A stretch of 9,531 nt of DNA from Sulfurimonas sp. (GCF_023229025.1 NZ_JALOAA010000057.1:1-9531), one strand, 5' to 3'. Counted from the stretch's first letter, positions 1 through 6,947 are shown. Program-made: numbers and translations. Notes: generated from the sequence alone by a model not told the origin.

Positions 1-81
1 CCCCTCTTTTATGAGTGTCTGCGCTCTGTTTCTGCTCTCGCAAAGACCATGCTCTACCAAGTAGTTGTCAAGCCTGCTCAA
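1..81 (-). CDS. tlyA: TlyA-family S4-domain rRNA methyltransferase / hemolysin A, N-terminal fragment (runs off the left edge)
   Basis: Only the first 27 codons are in the window. They read as the start of an S4 RNA-binding domain: an early RLDNYLVEHGL stretch, then ESRNRAQTLIKEG, which is the pattern at the N-terminus of TlyA proteins. TlyA is known to 2'-O-methylate ribosomal RNA and is often annotated as hemolysin A. The start is TTG at 81-79 on the minus strand. An in-frame TGA lies four codons upstream, and any later start would cut into the S4 motif, so TTG is the only good choice. A weak GAGAG ribosome-binding site lies at 92-88, six bases before it. The gene overlaps the end of ligA by 14 bases in another frame, so the two are probably co-transcribed and translationally coupled. 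The methyltransferase domain lies outside the window, so the assignment rests on the S4 segment and on the ligA neighbourhood. Confidence 0.8.
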   Translation of the reverse strand, partial: MSRLDNYLVEHGLCESRNRAQTLIKEG

Positions 82-2026
82 TTTTTTCTCTCATCTCCTG
101 CTCACTAAGAACAGCAACGCCGAGAGATACGGCTTTATCATATTTGCTTCCCGCATCTTCTCCATAAATTACAAAGTCAGTTTTTTTGGAGACTGAACTT
201 ACAACTTTTGCTCCGTGTGCCTCAAGCATCTCTTTTATAACGTCTCTTGACTCGCTCATGCTTCCTGTTAGAACTACGCTTTTAGATTTAAACGGATTCT
301 CTTTTGCCTCTTCTCTTTGCTTTGGTTCAAGCGGTCGCAAAATATCTTGAAGCTTTAAGATAGTTTCTCTGTTTACTCTAACAAACTCCAAAACGGACTC
401 CGCCATCTCCTCGCCAAAACCATCTAACGCTACTATCTCATCTTTTGTGGCATCTATAAAACCGCTTCCAAATTTTTCACTCAAACTCTTAGATGCGACC
501 TCCCCGATATGCTCAATTCCCAAAGAGTTGAGAAATCGCCAATACTCACTCCCTTTTGCTCCCTCTAAAGCATCGAGCAGATTTTGCGCTTTTTTCTCTT
601 TAAAACCTTCAAGAGTCAAGAGCTTCTCAAGAGTTAAGTCAAACAAATCTACTACGCTCTTTACCAAGCCCGAAATAAAAAGCGCTTCAACTATTTTTAC
701 TCCTAAGCCATCAATATTTAGACACGGTTTTGAAGCAAAATAGATTATAGAGTTTATAACTCTTGCTTCACATGTAAGATTTTGACACTTTAAAAGCACA
801 CCTTCGTCTAAAAGTTCACTGCCACAAACCGGACAACTGCTTGGTCTTTGATACTTCTCTTGAGTTGCGTCTCTTTGATTAGTTAAGACTTTTATTATCT
901 TAGGAATCACATCTCCGCTTCTTAAGATAATGACCTTATCGTTTAAGCGGATATCTTTTCTATCAATCTCATCAAAATTGTGCAGAGTTGCACGCTCAAC
1001 GACAACACCATCTATATCGGTAGGCTCAACAACTGCCACGGGAGTAACAACGCCGCTGCGTCCTACTTGAAGGATTATCTCCCTTAGAGTAGTTATCTTC
1101 TCAACGGCTGGAAATTTGTACGCAACACTAAAACGTGGATTTTTGACGGTGTAGCCCATATCTATCTGCGCGGCAATCTCATCTACCTTTATAACCATAC
1201 CATCGAGCATCATCGCATAACTATCACGATTTTTGTTCATCTCCTGATAGATTGCTTCTATCTCCTCAAAGTTCCTACATATAGCGTGAAGAGGAGGCTT
1301 TTTAAATCCCAAAGAGTAGATATACTCCATCTTCTGGCTTAAAAGCTTGTGTTCAAGCGTATTTTCTCCGACACCATAAGGCAAAAAGACAAGATTTCTT
1401 GAAGCAGTTATGCTTGAGTCTAGCTGTCTTAGACTTCCAGCAGCGGCATTTCTAGGATTTGCAAAAACAGCTTCCCCGTTTTTTAGCCTCAACTCATTAA
1501 TCTTTTCAAACTCATCTTTATAGATAACCACTTCCCCGCGAATCTCAATTCTATCTCTGTGCTCTATTGTAAGAGGAACCGAACGTATAGTCTTTACATT
1601 TTGAGTTATCAGTTCGCCGACACTTCCGTCTCCTCGTGTTATACCTTTAGTCAACTCCCCGTTTTCATAAATAAGGTTTAGACTCGCACCGTCATACTTC
1701 GGCTCGCAATAAAAAGAGATGTTTTTATCTAGTTTATATGTCTTTGTAAGCCATTTTTGTAAATCAGCAGAGTCAAAAACATCATCCAAACTCCACATAC
1801 GGCTAAGATGTGAAGCCTTAGTAAAACCATCAGAAACACTATCCCCAACTCTTTGAGTAGGAGAGTTTTTTAAAATATCCTCTTTGTGACTCTCTTCATA
1901 CTCTACAACTTCATGATAGAGTTTATCGTAAACCTCATCAGTAGTAATAGGGTCATCAAGGACATAGTAGTGGTATGAGTAGAGGTTAAGAAGCTCTACT
2001 GCTTTTATATATTCATTTAATTTCAT
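68..2026 (-). CDS. ligA: NAD-dependent DNA ligase LigA
   Basis: This enzyme seals nicks in duplex DNA using NAD+, joining Okazaki fragments and completing repair. The 652-residue product is full length for the family. The N-terminal Ia domain has the HYYVLDDP motif (about 19-26). The adenylation domain carries the catalytic lysine K110 in the KYDG motif and RGDG at 131-134. VGRSGVVTPVA at 321-331 begins the OB-fold, with ATLHN at 346-350. A zinc finger is formed by C398, C401, C414 and C419. Helix-hairpin-helix repeats follow (about 437-550, for example LDGFGEEMAESV). A C-terminal BRCT domain spans about 579-652, with VVLTGS near its start. No key residue is missing. The start ATG at 2026-2024 has no clear Shine-Dalgarno sequence. 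Downstream, tlyA overlaps its last 14 bases. Upstream it is divergent from the Fur-box-containing region that serves the outer-membrane protein gene. Confidence 0.98.
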   Translation of the reverse strand: MKLNEYIKAVELLNLYSYHYYVLDDPITTDEVYDKLYHEVVEYEESHKEDILKNSPTQRVGDSVSDGFTKASHLSRMWSLDDVFDSADLQKWLTKTYKLDKNISFYCEPKYDGASLNLIYENGELTKGITRGDGSVGELITQNVKTIRSVPLTIEHRDRIEIRGEVVIYKDEFEKINELRLKNGEAVFANPRNAAAGSLRQLDSSITASRNLVFLPYGVGENTLEHKLLSQKMEYIYSLGFKKPPLHAICRNFEEIEAIYQEMNKNRDSYAMMLDGMVIKVDEIAAQIDMGYTVKNPRFSVAYKFPAVEKITTLREIILQVGRSGVVTPVAVVEPTDIDGVVVERATLHNFDEIDRKDIRLNDKVIILRSGDVIPKIIKVLTNQRDATQEKYQRPSSCPVCGSELLDEGVLLKCQNLTCEARVINSIIYFASKPCLNIDGLGVKIVEALFISGLVKSVVDLFDLTLEKLLTLEGFKEKKAQNLLDALEGAKGSEYWRFLNSLGIEHIGEVASKSLSEKFGSGFIDATKDEIVALDGFGEEMAESVLEFVRVNRETILKLQDILRPLEPKQREEAKENPFKSKSVVLTGSMSESRDVIKEMLEAHGAKVVSSVSKKTDFVIYGEDAGSKYDKAVSLGVAVLSEQEMREKIEQA

Positions 2027-2032
2027 AATGAA

Positions 2033-2040
2033 ATTTTATC
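2033..2040 (-). promoter_or_regulatory. Possible ligA -10 element
   Basis: Read on the minus strand, GATAAAAT lies 6 bases upstream of the ligA ATG and resembles a sigma-70 -10 box. No Shine-Dalgarno sequence is visible between it and the start. If the element is used, transcription would begin at or very near the ATG and the message would be nearly leaderless. AT-rich DNA gives many chance matches, so this is tentative. Confidence 0.25.
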
Positions 2041-2064
2041 AAAATCTTATTAAATTAATTCTTT

Positions 2065-2079
2065 TGATAATAATTATCA
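2065..2079. promoter_or_regulatory. Fur-box-like palindrome 1, upstream of the outer-membrane protein gene
   Basis: TGATAATAATTATCA is a perfect 7-1-7 inverted repeat. It matches the core of the classic Fur operator (TGATAAT-N-ATTATCA). It lies 80 bases before the ATG of the outer-membrane protein gene and about 40 bases before the divergent ligA start. A possible -35 (TTGATA, 2064-2069) and -10 (TATATT, 2085-2090) flank or overlap it with a short 15-base spacer. Fur binding here would block transcription when iron is plentiful. That role is inferred from the motif alone. Confidence 0.65.
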
Positions 2080-2124
2080 CTATTTATATTTAATTAAGTA
2101 TTTTTTTACTAAACTTTCACACAT

Positions 2125-2139
2125 TGATAATGAATATCA
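2125..2139. promoter_or_regulatory. Fur-box-like palindrome 2, in the leader of the outer-membrane protein gene
   Basis: TGATAATGAATATCA is an imperfect copy of the 7-1-7 Fur operator, with one mismatched pair between its arms. It lies about 20 bases before the ATG of the outer-membrane protein gene and 45 bases downstream of box 1. Two boxes before one gene fit the tandem arrangement often seen at iron-regulated promoters. Its position overlaps the 5' leader rather than the presumed promoter. Confidence 0.55.
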
Positions 2140-2159
2140 TTTCTAAAAAGGAAAACAGA

Positions 2160-3107
2160 ATGAAAAATAGATTTTTAGTTTCGCTTATAACAATACCAAT
2201 AATATCAAATGCGGCTCTGCTTCCTGCCATAAACTCAAAAGGCGGAGCAATGGTTTTGCCTGAAGGTAAGCTAAAGGCAGAGATAAAACATATAAACTTT
2301 GATAGAAAAAATATGTTTGAAGGCAAAAATGAGGTCAAAAACAAAGAGAACTTAAATGCAACAGCAAATATAACTACTGTTGGATTATATTATGGCATAA
2401 ACAAAAAGAGTACAGTCGGGGCAATTATTCCATATAAAAATATAAGAGCCTCAGCAACACTTGGAGCTAATGCGGTTGAGATTGATAACAAAGGCATTGG
2501 CGATGTTTTGTTAATTGCAAGACATGTAATTTTACCTATGAGCAGCTATGGGTATCAACTCTCAATAGATGGAGGTATTAAACTGCCGACAGGTGCTACA
2601 AACGGCTCATTTAAAAAAGCTCCTAATGTTGCAAACGGGGTAAATACTCCTATGCCGACACAGATGGGAACAGGCGAATTTGAGTATAAACTCGGAGCTG
2701 GAGTCTCTTACATGATAGATGATAGTTGGAGAATCGACACGCACGCAATGTACACATATAGACCAAAAGCGCATAACGATTATGATTTTGGAGATGAAAT
2801 ACTACTTGATCTCTCGACAACAAAAGCAGTAACTAAACAGGTAAATATTGGAATTGAGTATAATTTTTCATATAATACAAAGACCGATATGGGCAATGAC
2901 ACAAATGCTGCACTTAGAGCGTTGCTTCCTTTTAAGGCATTTAGTGGAAATGCAGGCTATGTAACTCCACAAGTTGAGTGGGTTCCTTTTGGAAAACCAA
3001 AAATCCACTTTGGTTTTGGAGTTTCATTTTTATCAAATTATGACCTAAAAGAGTATCAACCGCTAGAGAAGAGAAGGTTTCTCTTTAGGATGGGTTACCT
3101 TTTTTAA
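2160..3107 (+). CDS. Outer-membrane beta-barrel protein, MetA-pathway/transporter-like
   Basis: This is a predicted 315-residue secreted barrel protein. The N-terminus is a Sec signal peptide: MKNR, a hydrophobic stretch to about residue 16, then SNA, giving likely cleavage after A18. The mature part alternates short amphipathic strands and turns, and ends in FRMGYLF with a terminal phenylalanine, the signature recognised by the outer-membrane assembly machinery. GIGDVLLIARH (112-122) and the following GGIKLPTGATNGSF (138-151) resemble the barrel family annotated as 'MetA-pathway of phenol degradation' or generic transporter. That family link is from memory and says little about substrate. 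The start at 2160 is preferred because AAGGA at 2148-2152 is well spaced and the signal peptide begins there. An in-frame TTG at 2124 or ATG at 2130 would add up to 12 polar residues before the signal. Two Fur-like boxes precede the gene, and the iron-linked ABC operon follows 74 bases later. It may be the outer-membrane gate for that importer. It has no TonB box or plug domain. Confidence 0.8.
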   Translation: MKNRFLVSLITIPIISNAALLPAINSKGGAMVLPEGKLKAEIKHINFDRKNMFEGKNEVKNKENLNATANITTVGLYYGINKKSTVGAIIPYKNIRASATLGANAVEIDNKGIGDVLLIARHVILPMSSYGYQLSIDGGIKLPTGATNGSFKKAPNVANGVNTPMPTQMGTGEFEYKLGAGVSYMIDDSWRIDTHAMYTYRPKAHNDYDFGDEILLDLSTTKAVTKQVNIGIEYNFSYNTKTDMGNDTNAALRALLPFKAFSGNAGYVTPQVEWVPFGKPKIHFGFGVSFLSNYDLKEYQPLEKRRFLFRMGYLF

Positions 3108-3124
3108 AATTGATTATAGTCAAT

Positions 3125-3143
3125 GATAATTAATATTATAATC
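3125..3143. promoter_or_regulatory. Fur-box-like site overlapping the ABC-operon promoter
   Basis: GATAATTAATATTATAATC matches 14 of 19 positions of the textbook Fur operator GATAATGATAATCATTATC, by hand comparison. It contains a perfect -10 hexamer TATAAT at 3137-3142, so bound Fur would occlude RNA polymerase. No good -35 was found at normal spacing, which is common in Campylobacterota promoters. The site lies 39 bases before the binding-protein ATG, so the ABC operon probably has its own promoter in addition to any read-through from the barrel gene. Confidence 0.6.
3137..3142 (+). promoter_or_regulatory. Likely -10 box of the ABC-nnrS operon
   Basis: TATAAT matches the sigma-70 -10 consensus exactly. 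It lies 39 bases before the start codon, leaving room for a leader of about 30 bases that includes the AGAGGA ribosome-binding site at 3167-3172. It lies inside the Fur-like palindrome. TTGATT at 3110-3115 is the best -35 candidate, but the 21-base spacer is too long. Confidence 0.5.
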
Positions 3144-3181
3144 AGTAATATACAAAAATATGATTTAGAGGAATTTTTATT

Positions 3182-4168
3182 ATGAAAACCTTAGCTTACA
3201 GCTTTTTAGCACTATTTTTATTTTCACTAAGTGCGCTTAGCGCTAACACAAAATTGGACAAAATAGTAATCGCAGGTCCTTTTGCATCTGTTTCACACCC
3301 TATTTTACATATGATTGAGACAAATGCACTAAGTGATGTAGCAGACAAAATAGAGTTTAGAGTTTGGAAAAATCCAGATGAGCTAAGAGCCATGACAATA
3401 AAAGGCGATGTAGATTTTGTGGCTATCCCTACGAATACTGCAGCTATTTTAAACAACAAAGGTGTGGATATCAAGCTTTTAAACGTTTCTGTATGGGGAA
3501 TACTTGGAATGATTAGCCGCGATGATTCGCTAAAAACATTAAAAGATTTCAAGGGCAAAAAGATTGCCGTTCCTTTTCGTGCAGATATGCCCGATATCGT
3601 ATTTAAACAGCTTCTTAAAAAAGAGGGGCTAGACCCGCAAAAAGATTTTGAGCTTGTTTATGTCACAAGTCCGGTTGATGCTATGCAGATGCTTATCATG
3701 AGAAGAATTGATCATGCACTTTTAGCTGAGCCTGCAATCTCAATGGCTCTTCGTAAAACAAAATCTTTTCCCATAAGCGTAATAGCTCCTGAACTCTACA
3801 GAAGCGTTGACTTACAAGAGGAGTGGGGCACTATTTTTAATACAAACGGAGATCTGCCTGAAGCCGGCATTGCCGTTATGGGGCATATTAAAGATAAACA
3901 TCTAATTGAGAGATTTCAAGAGGAGTACGCAAAATCTATGAAGTGGTACAAAGCAAACCCTAAAGAAGCAGGCGTGCTAGTTGTTAAAACTCTTGACATG
4001 TTAGATAAAGATGGAGTTAGTGACTCAATCTCTCATGTAAGGCTTAAAAATGTATCGGCTATAGAAGCAAAAAATGATTTGGAATTTTTCTTTAACGTAT
4101 TAAAAGAGGAAGAGCCAAAGAGTATCGGTGGTAAGCTGCCTCAAAACAGTTTTTACTATGGTCTTTAA
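3182..4168 (+). CDS. ABC transporter periplasmic substrate-binding protein, NitT/TauT (SsuA/THI5/NMT1-like) family
   Basis: This is the 328-residue ligand-capturing subunit of an importer. Residues 1-21 form a Sec signal peptide with a hydrophobic core (AYSFLALFLFSLSALSA). No lipobox cysteine is present, so the mature protein should be soluble in the periplasm. The mature sequence opens with KIVIAGPFASVSHPILHMIE and contains VDFVAIPTNTAAIL (77-90). It then has the typical linker strand KDFKGKKIAVP (121-131) and DHALLAEPA (177-185), the pattern of SsuA/THI5-like binding proteins. Relatives bind nitrate, taurine, alkanesulfonates or pyrimidine thiamine precursors, and substrate cannot be read from the sequence. 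The start is supported by AGAGGA at 3167-3172. The gene opens a four-gene operon, followed 3 bases later by the permease. A Fur-like site over its promoter suggests induction under iron limitation, which is unusual for nitrate or sulfonate uptake. Confidence 0.88.
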   Translation: MKTLAYSFLALFLFSLSALSANTKLDKIVIAGPFASVSHPILHMIETNALSDVADKIEFRVWKNPDELRAMTIKGDVDFVAIPTNTAAILNNKGVDIKLLNVSVWGILGMISRDDSLKTLKDFKGKKIAVPFRADMPDIVFKQLLKKEGLDPQKDFELVYVTSPVDAMQMLIMRRIDHALLAEPAISMALRKTKSFPISVIAPELYRSVDLQEEWGTIFNTNGDLPEAGIAVMGHIKDKHLIERFQEEYAKSMKWYKANPKEAGVLVVKTLDMLDKDGVSDSISHVRLKNVSAIEAKNDLEFFFNVLKEEEPKSIGGKLPQNSFYYGL

Positions 4169-4171
4169 TCT

Positions 4172-4954
4172 ATGAAATTTGCATTAAAAATACTTAAGGA
4201 TTTTCCATCATTTCTCTGGAGCGGCTTAGGAGCAATCGCTTCAATACTGCTCTTCATTGCTCTATGGGACGCCGGCAATCAAATTTATGGAGATTTAGTA
4301 CTGCCCTCTCCTCTTGAGACATTCAAAACACTTCTATTAATGCTTCAAGATGATAGTGTTTTAGCAGAGATACACACGACGCTTTATCGTGCATCTATCG
4401 GTTTTGGAATCTCTCTTATACTCGGTACTGCTCTTGGTCTTTTAGCCGGTTTTTTTGCAACGGCTTCCATGATGAGTCGTCCGATTGTAACTATACTTGT
4501 AGGTATGCCTCCTATTGCTTGGATTGTTCTTGCTATGATATGGTTTGGGATGGGAGATGAGACTGTTATTTTTACGGTAATTGTTGCCTCTTTCCCTATT
4601 GTTTTTGTAGGTGCACTTCAAGGAACACGTACGCTTGACGGAACTCTAAAAGAGATGGCGCAGAGTTTTAACTTCCCATGGCACATGCGCTTTTTTGACG
4701 TATATTTTCCGCATATCTTCTCCTATGTTTTTCCTGCATGGGTCGGCGGACTTGGAATGGCTTGGAAAATAGTCATAATGGCAGAACTTCTAGCTACTAG
4801 TAACGGTATCGGTGCATCTTTGGCTGTTGCAAGAAGCCAACTCGATACTCCAACGGCACTAGCAATAGTAGTAATTATGATAGCTTCACTTATGTTTATT
4901 GAGTACATAATTTTAGAGCCGATAAAAAGAGAGGTTGAATTATGGAGAGATTAG
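4172..4954 (+). CDS. ABC transporter permease, NitT/TauT (SsuC-like) family
   Basis: This 260-residue inner-membrane channel subunit has about six hydrophobic helices, visible at roughly 18-34, 74-97, 105-126, 130-148, 185-208 and 228-248. The cytoplasmic EAA loop that docks the ATPase lies at about 161-183 (EMAQSFNFPWHMRFFDVYFPHI). In it the usual conserved glycine appears replaced by asparagine (N167), a modest divergence from the textbook motif. The periplasmic VLPSPLET segment (43-50) is typical of SsuC/TauC permeases. The gene starts 3 bases after the binding-protein stop with no clear ribosome-binding site of its own, so it probably depends on translational coupling. It overlaps the ATPase gene by 13 bases. 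It should work as a dimer with that ATPase and the preceding binding protein. Confidence 0.92.
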   Translation: MKFALKILKDFPSFLWSGLGAIASILLFIALWDAGNQIYGDLVLPSPLETFKTLLLMLQDDSVLAEIHTTLYRASIGFGISLILGTALGLLAGFFATASMMSRPIVTILVGMPPIAWIVLAMIWFGMGDETVIFTVIVASFPIVFVGALQGTRTLDGTLKEMAQSFNFPWHMRFFDVYFPHIFSYVFPAWVGGLGMAWKIVIMAELLATSNGIGASLAVARSQLDTPTALAIVVIMIASLMFIEYIILEPIKREVELWRD

Positions 4955-5679
4955 AGGTCAAAAATCTAAATCACAGTTTTGGATTTACTAAAATTTTAAA
5001 AGATATTAACTTTACCCTAAACAGAGGCGAAGTGCTCTCAATCGTAGGACCTAGCGGAGGCGGCAAAACAACACTTTTGCATCTATGTGCAGACCTCTTA
5101 GATGTTGAGGAAGGAAGTGTTATAAACACATTCTCAAGTAGCGCATTTGCTTTTCAAGAGGCGAGGCTTCTACCATGGAAAAATGTTATAGACAACATCT
5201 CTTTAGGACTCTTAGCAAAAGGCCAAAAGAGAAGCGAAGCTCTTAAAAAATCACAAGAGATTGCTCTTAGATTTGGGCTTGAGGAAGAGGATTTTGATAA
5301 ATTTCCAAAAGATTTAAGCGGCGGAATGAAACAGAGAGTAAGTTTTGCAAGAGCACTTGTCGTCAAGCCATCCCTGCTCTTTTTGGATGAGCCATTTTCA
5401 GCACTCGATATCGGGCTTAAAAAAGAGCTACAGACTGTTTTGATAGATATGATAAGCAAAAAAGAGATAAGCGTACTTTTTATAACACATGACCTCATGG
5501 AGGCGATTCGTCTAAGCGATGAGATGCTTCTACTAAAAGCAGATCCGGGACATATCGTCAAAAAATTTAAGTTTGACCTTATTCAAAATCAAAGAGATGA
5601 CAAGTATGTTTATGGCAAGAGTGCAGAAATACTCCAAGATGAAGAGATTATAAGTACATTTGAACTGGAACTAAAATAA
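4942..5679 (+). CDS. ABC transporter ATP-binding protein, NitT/TauT (SsuB-like) family
   Basis: This 245-residue cytoplasmic ATPase powers the importer. All nucleotide-binding motifs are present in order: Walker A GPSGGGKTT (36-44), Q-loop glutamine 72 in FQEARLLPW, signature LSGGMKQR (125-132), Walker B LLFLDEP (145-151) with catalytic E150, D-loop SALD (153-156) and the H-loop histidine H183 in ITHD. FQEARLLPW is characteristic of the SsuB/TauB/NrtD branch. The first position of the usual Q-E-pair region and the dimer motifs are intact, so it should be active. The gene overlaps the permease end by 13 bases, with a purine-rich GAGAGG sequence (about 4929-4934) before the ATG. Its stop shares one base with the ATG of the nnrS-like gene (TAATG). 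Confidence 0.95.
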   Translation: MERLEVKNLNHSFGFTKILKDINFTLNRGEVLSIVGPSGGGKTTLLHLCADLLDVEEGSVINTFSSSAFAFQEARLLPWKNVIDNISLGLLAKGQKRSEALKKSQEIALRFGLEEEDFDKFPKDLSGGMKQRVSFARALVVKPSLLFLDEPFSALDIGLKKELQTVLIDMISKKEISVLFITHDLMEAIRLSDEMLLLKADPGHIVKKFKFDLIQNQRDDKYVYGKSAEILQDEEIISTFELELK

Positions 5680-6932
5680 TGAAACACGAAGAAGAAGAAA
5701 AACCACAAATTTTACGTGCAACAAATCACTATCTTTACTACCCTGATGAAAAGGATATTCCTCCATACTTAGCTTATGGATTTAGACCTGTCTTTGTGCT
5801 TCTTGCTCCCTACATGATAATCTCTATGGTTTTATGGGGCTTAGTTTGGAGTGGAACTATAAATATCCCTTTTATGGACAATATTTTAGTCTGGCATGTA
5901 TATGAGATGCTCTTTGGTATCTTGGGTATAGGCGTACTTGCATTTTTAAGTACGGGTCTGCCTGAACTCTTTCCTGGTCTTGTTCCGCTTGTCGGCAAGA
6001 GATTAAAATATGTTGTGCTTTTATGGATAGCAGGTCGTTTAAGTTTTTGGTTTATAGATATTACCGGTGTTTATCTAGCCGCCTTGCTAAACCTCTCTAT
6101 GCTTGGATGGCTTATCTGGTTTGCTAGAAGAGCAGTTCTGGACAAGCTTCAGAGGCACGCTTCTCTTGGGTATGCACTCTTAGCTCTGCTTATAATTGAA
6201 GCATGGTTTTTTGCGTCAATGGCAGGAGTTGCAAGTACAGCGCCGATGGATATACTAAAGATTGGGCTTGGAGGTCATGTCGTATTGATACTTTTAGCTC
6301 TAAGACGCGTCAATATGGAAGCAGTAAACGAACTGATGGAGGACAAAGGGATAGATGATGTATATATCTCCCGTCCGCCTCTTACAAACCTTGCAATATT
6401 TAGCGTTATTGTTTTTACTGTCGTAGAGTTTTTATACCCCAACAACTCTGCTCTTGGTTGGCTTGGACTTGCAAGCGGTGCCGCTGTACTGGCAATAACA
6501 AATGATTATATTTTAAAAGATAAATTTATACTAAATCAGCCCTATGTCATATACCTTGCCCTTATCTTTGTGATGATTGGAGCCGGTTATGCTTTGATGG
6601 GATATGCGATTTTAATGACCGAGTATACGGGCATCAGTCACTTTAGACACTTCATAACAAGCGGCGGGTTTGGTCTTGCTTATCTTATGGTCATGATTAT
6701 TATCGGCTGGATTCATACGGGACGACACCTTACATCAAACATATATACTCACACCATGATTGCCCTTATACTCTTAGCGACTCTCATGAGAGGGTCAATT
6801 CCATTTTTTGAAGAGTATGCACATGAGCTATACCTCTACTCTGCAATAGTATGGGCACTCCCTTTTATGATATACATAAAGGTGTTTTTCAACTTTCTAG
6901 TCTCTCCAAGAGCCGACGGGATTAAGGGTTAG
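5679..6932 (+). CDS. nnrS: NnrS-family multi-pass membrane protein
   Basis: This 417-residue polytopic inner-membrane protein has around twelve hydrophobic segments. NnrS proteins are described as haem- and copper-containing and linked to nitric-oxide metabolism or protection. Family hallmarks are GFRPVFVLLAPY (34-45), WHVYEMLFG (72-80), the LPELFPG turn (94-100), and the C-terminal HFRHFITSGGFGLAYLMVM with HTGRHL (346-351). Candidate metal-ligand histidines are H73, H321, H324, H346, H350 and H358. In the NnrS proteins I recall, the first motif is closer to WHAHEM. Here the second histidine position is tyrosine (Y75), which may alter metal binding. A charged 25-residue N-terminal extension rich in glutamate precedes the first helix. 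The gene is last in the ABC operon and starts on the ATPase stop by TAATG overlap, so its product probably acts with the importer. No nitrite or NO reductase gene is in view, so a denitrification role is not supported locally. Confidence 0.85.
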   Translation: MKHEEEEKPQILRATNHYLYYPDEKDIPPYLAYGFRPVFVLLAPYMIISMVLWGLVWSGTINIPFMDNILVWHVYEMLFGILGIGVLAFLSTGLPELFPGLVPLVGKRLKYVVLLWIAGRLSFWFIDITGVYLAALLNLSMLGWLIWFARRAVLDKLQRHASLGYALLALLIIEAWFFASMAGVASTAPMDILKIGLGGHVVLILLALRRVNMEAVNELMEDKGIDDVYISRPPLTNLAIFSVIVFTVVEFLYPNNSALGWLGLASGAAVLAITNDYILKDKFILNQPYVIYLALIFVMIGAGYALMGYAILMTEYTGISHFRHFITSGGFGLAYLMVMIIIGWIHTGRHLTSNIYTHTMIALILLATLMRGSIPFFEEYAHELYLYSAIVWALPFMIYIKVFFNFLVSPRADGIKG

Positions 6933-6947
6933 CACCCTTTCTTCGGC
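6912..6947 (+). terminator. Hairpin at the end of the ABC-nnrS operon, possible terminator
   Basis: An inner stem AAGGGT/ACCCTT (6924-6929 with 6934-6939) closes a four-base loop TAGC that contains the nnrS stop codon. An outer stem GCCGA/TCGGC (6912-6916 with 6943-6947) can enclose it. The following bases (CACTTTATTT) are only partly T-rich, so it is not a textbook intrinsic terminator. It does mark the boundary between the operon and the more AT-rich downstream region. Confidence 0.4.

Noticed and set aside
447..743. Open 98-codon plus-strand frame inside ligA
   Set aside because: It is antisense to the well-conserved zinc-finger to helix-hairpin-helix part of LigA, has no ribosome-binding site and no recognisable product. 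It is a shadow of the real gene.
2092..2113. AGTA/TACT dyad around a T-run in the outer-membrane protein gene leader as a terminator or attenuator
   Set aside because: The four-base AT-rich stem is too weak to be credible.
2124..2159. N-terminal extension of the outer-membrane protein from TTG 2124 or ATG 2130
   Set aside because: The extension overlaps the Fur-like box, lacks a ribosome-binding site and would put polar residues before the signal peptide. ATG 2160 with AAGGA is better.
3070..3084. Hairpin AGAGAA-GGT-TTCTCT near the end of the outer-membrane protein gene as a terminator
   Set aside because: It lies within coding sequence, has a short AT-leaning stem and is not directly followed by a T-run.
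3109..3124. Dyad ATTGA/TCAAT just before the ABC-operon Fur-like site as a separate operator
   Set aside because: The arms are only five bases long and such dyads are expected by chance in AT-rich DNA.
3196..3558. Open 120-codon minus-strand frame inside the binding-protein gene
   Set aside because: Antisense to a clear family member, with low-complexity serine- and leucine-rich translation typical of a shadow frame.
5154..5561. Open 135-codon minus-strand frame inside the ABC ATPase gene
   Set aside because: It lies opposite a stretch of the ATPase gene running from the Q-loop to past the H-loop and has no independent start signals.
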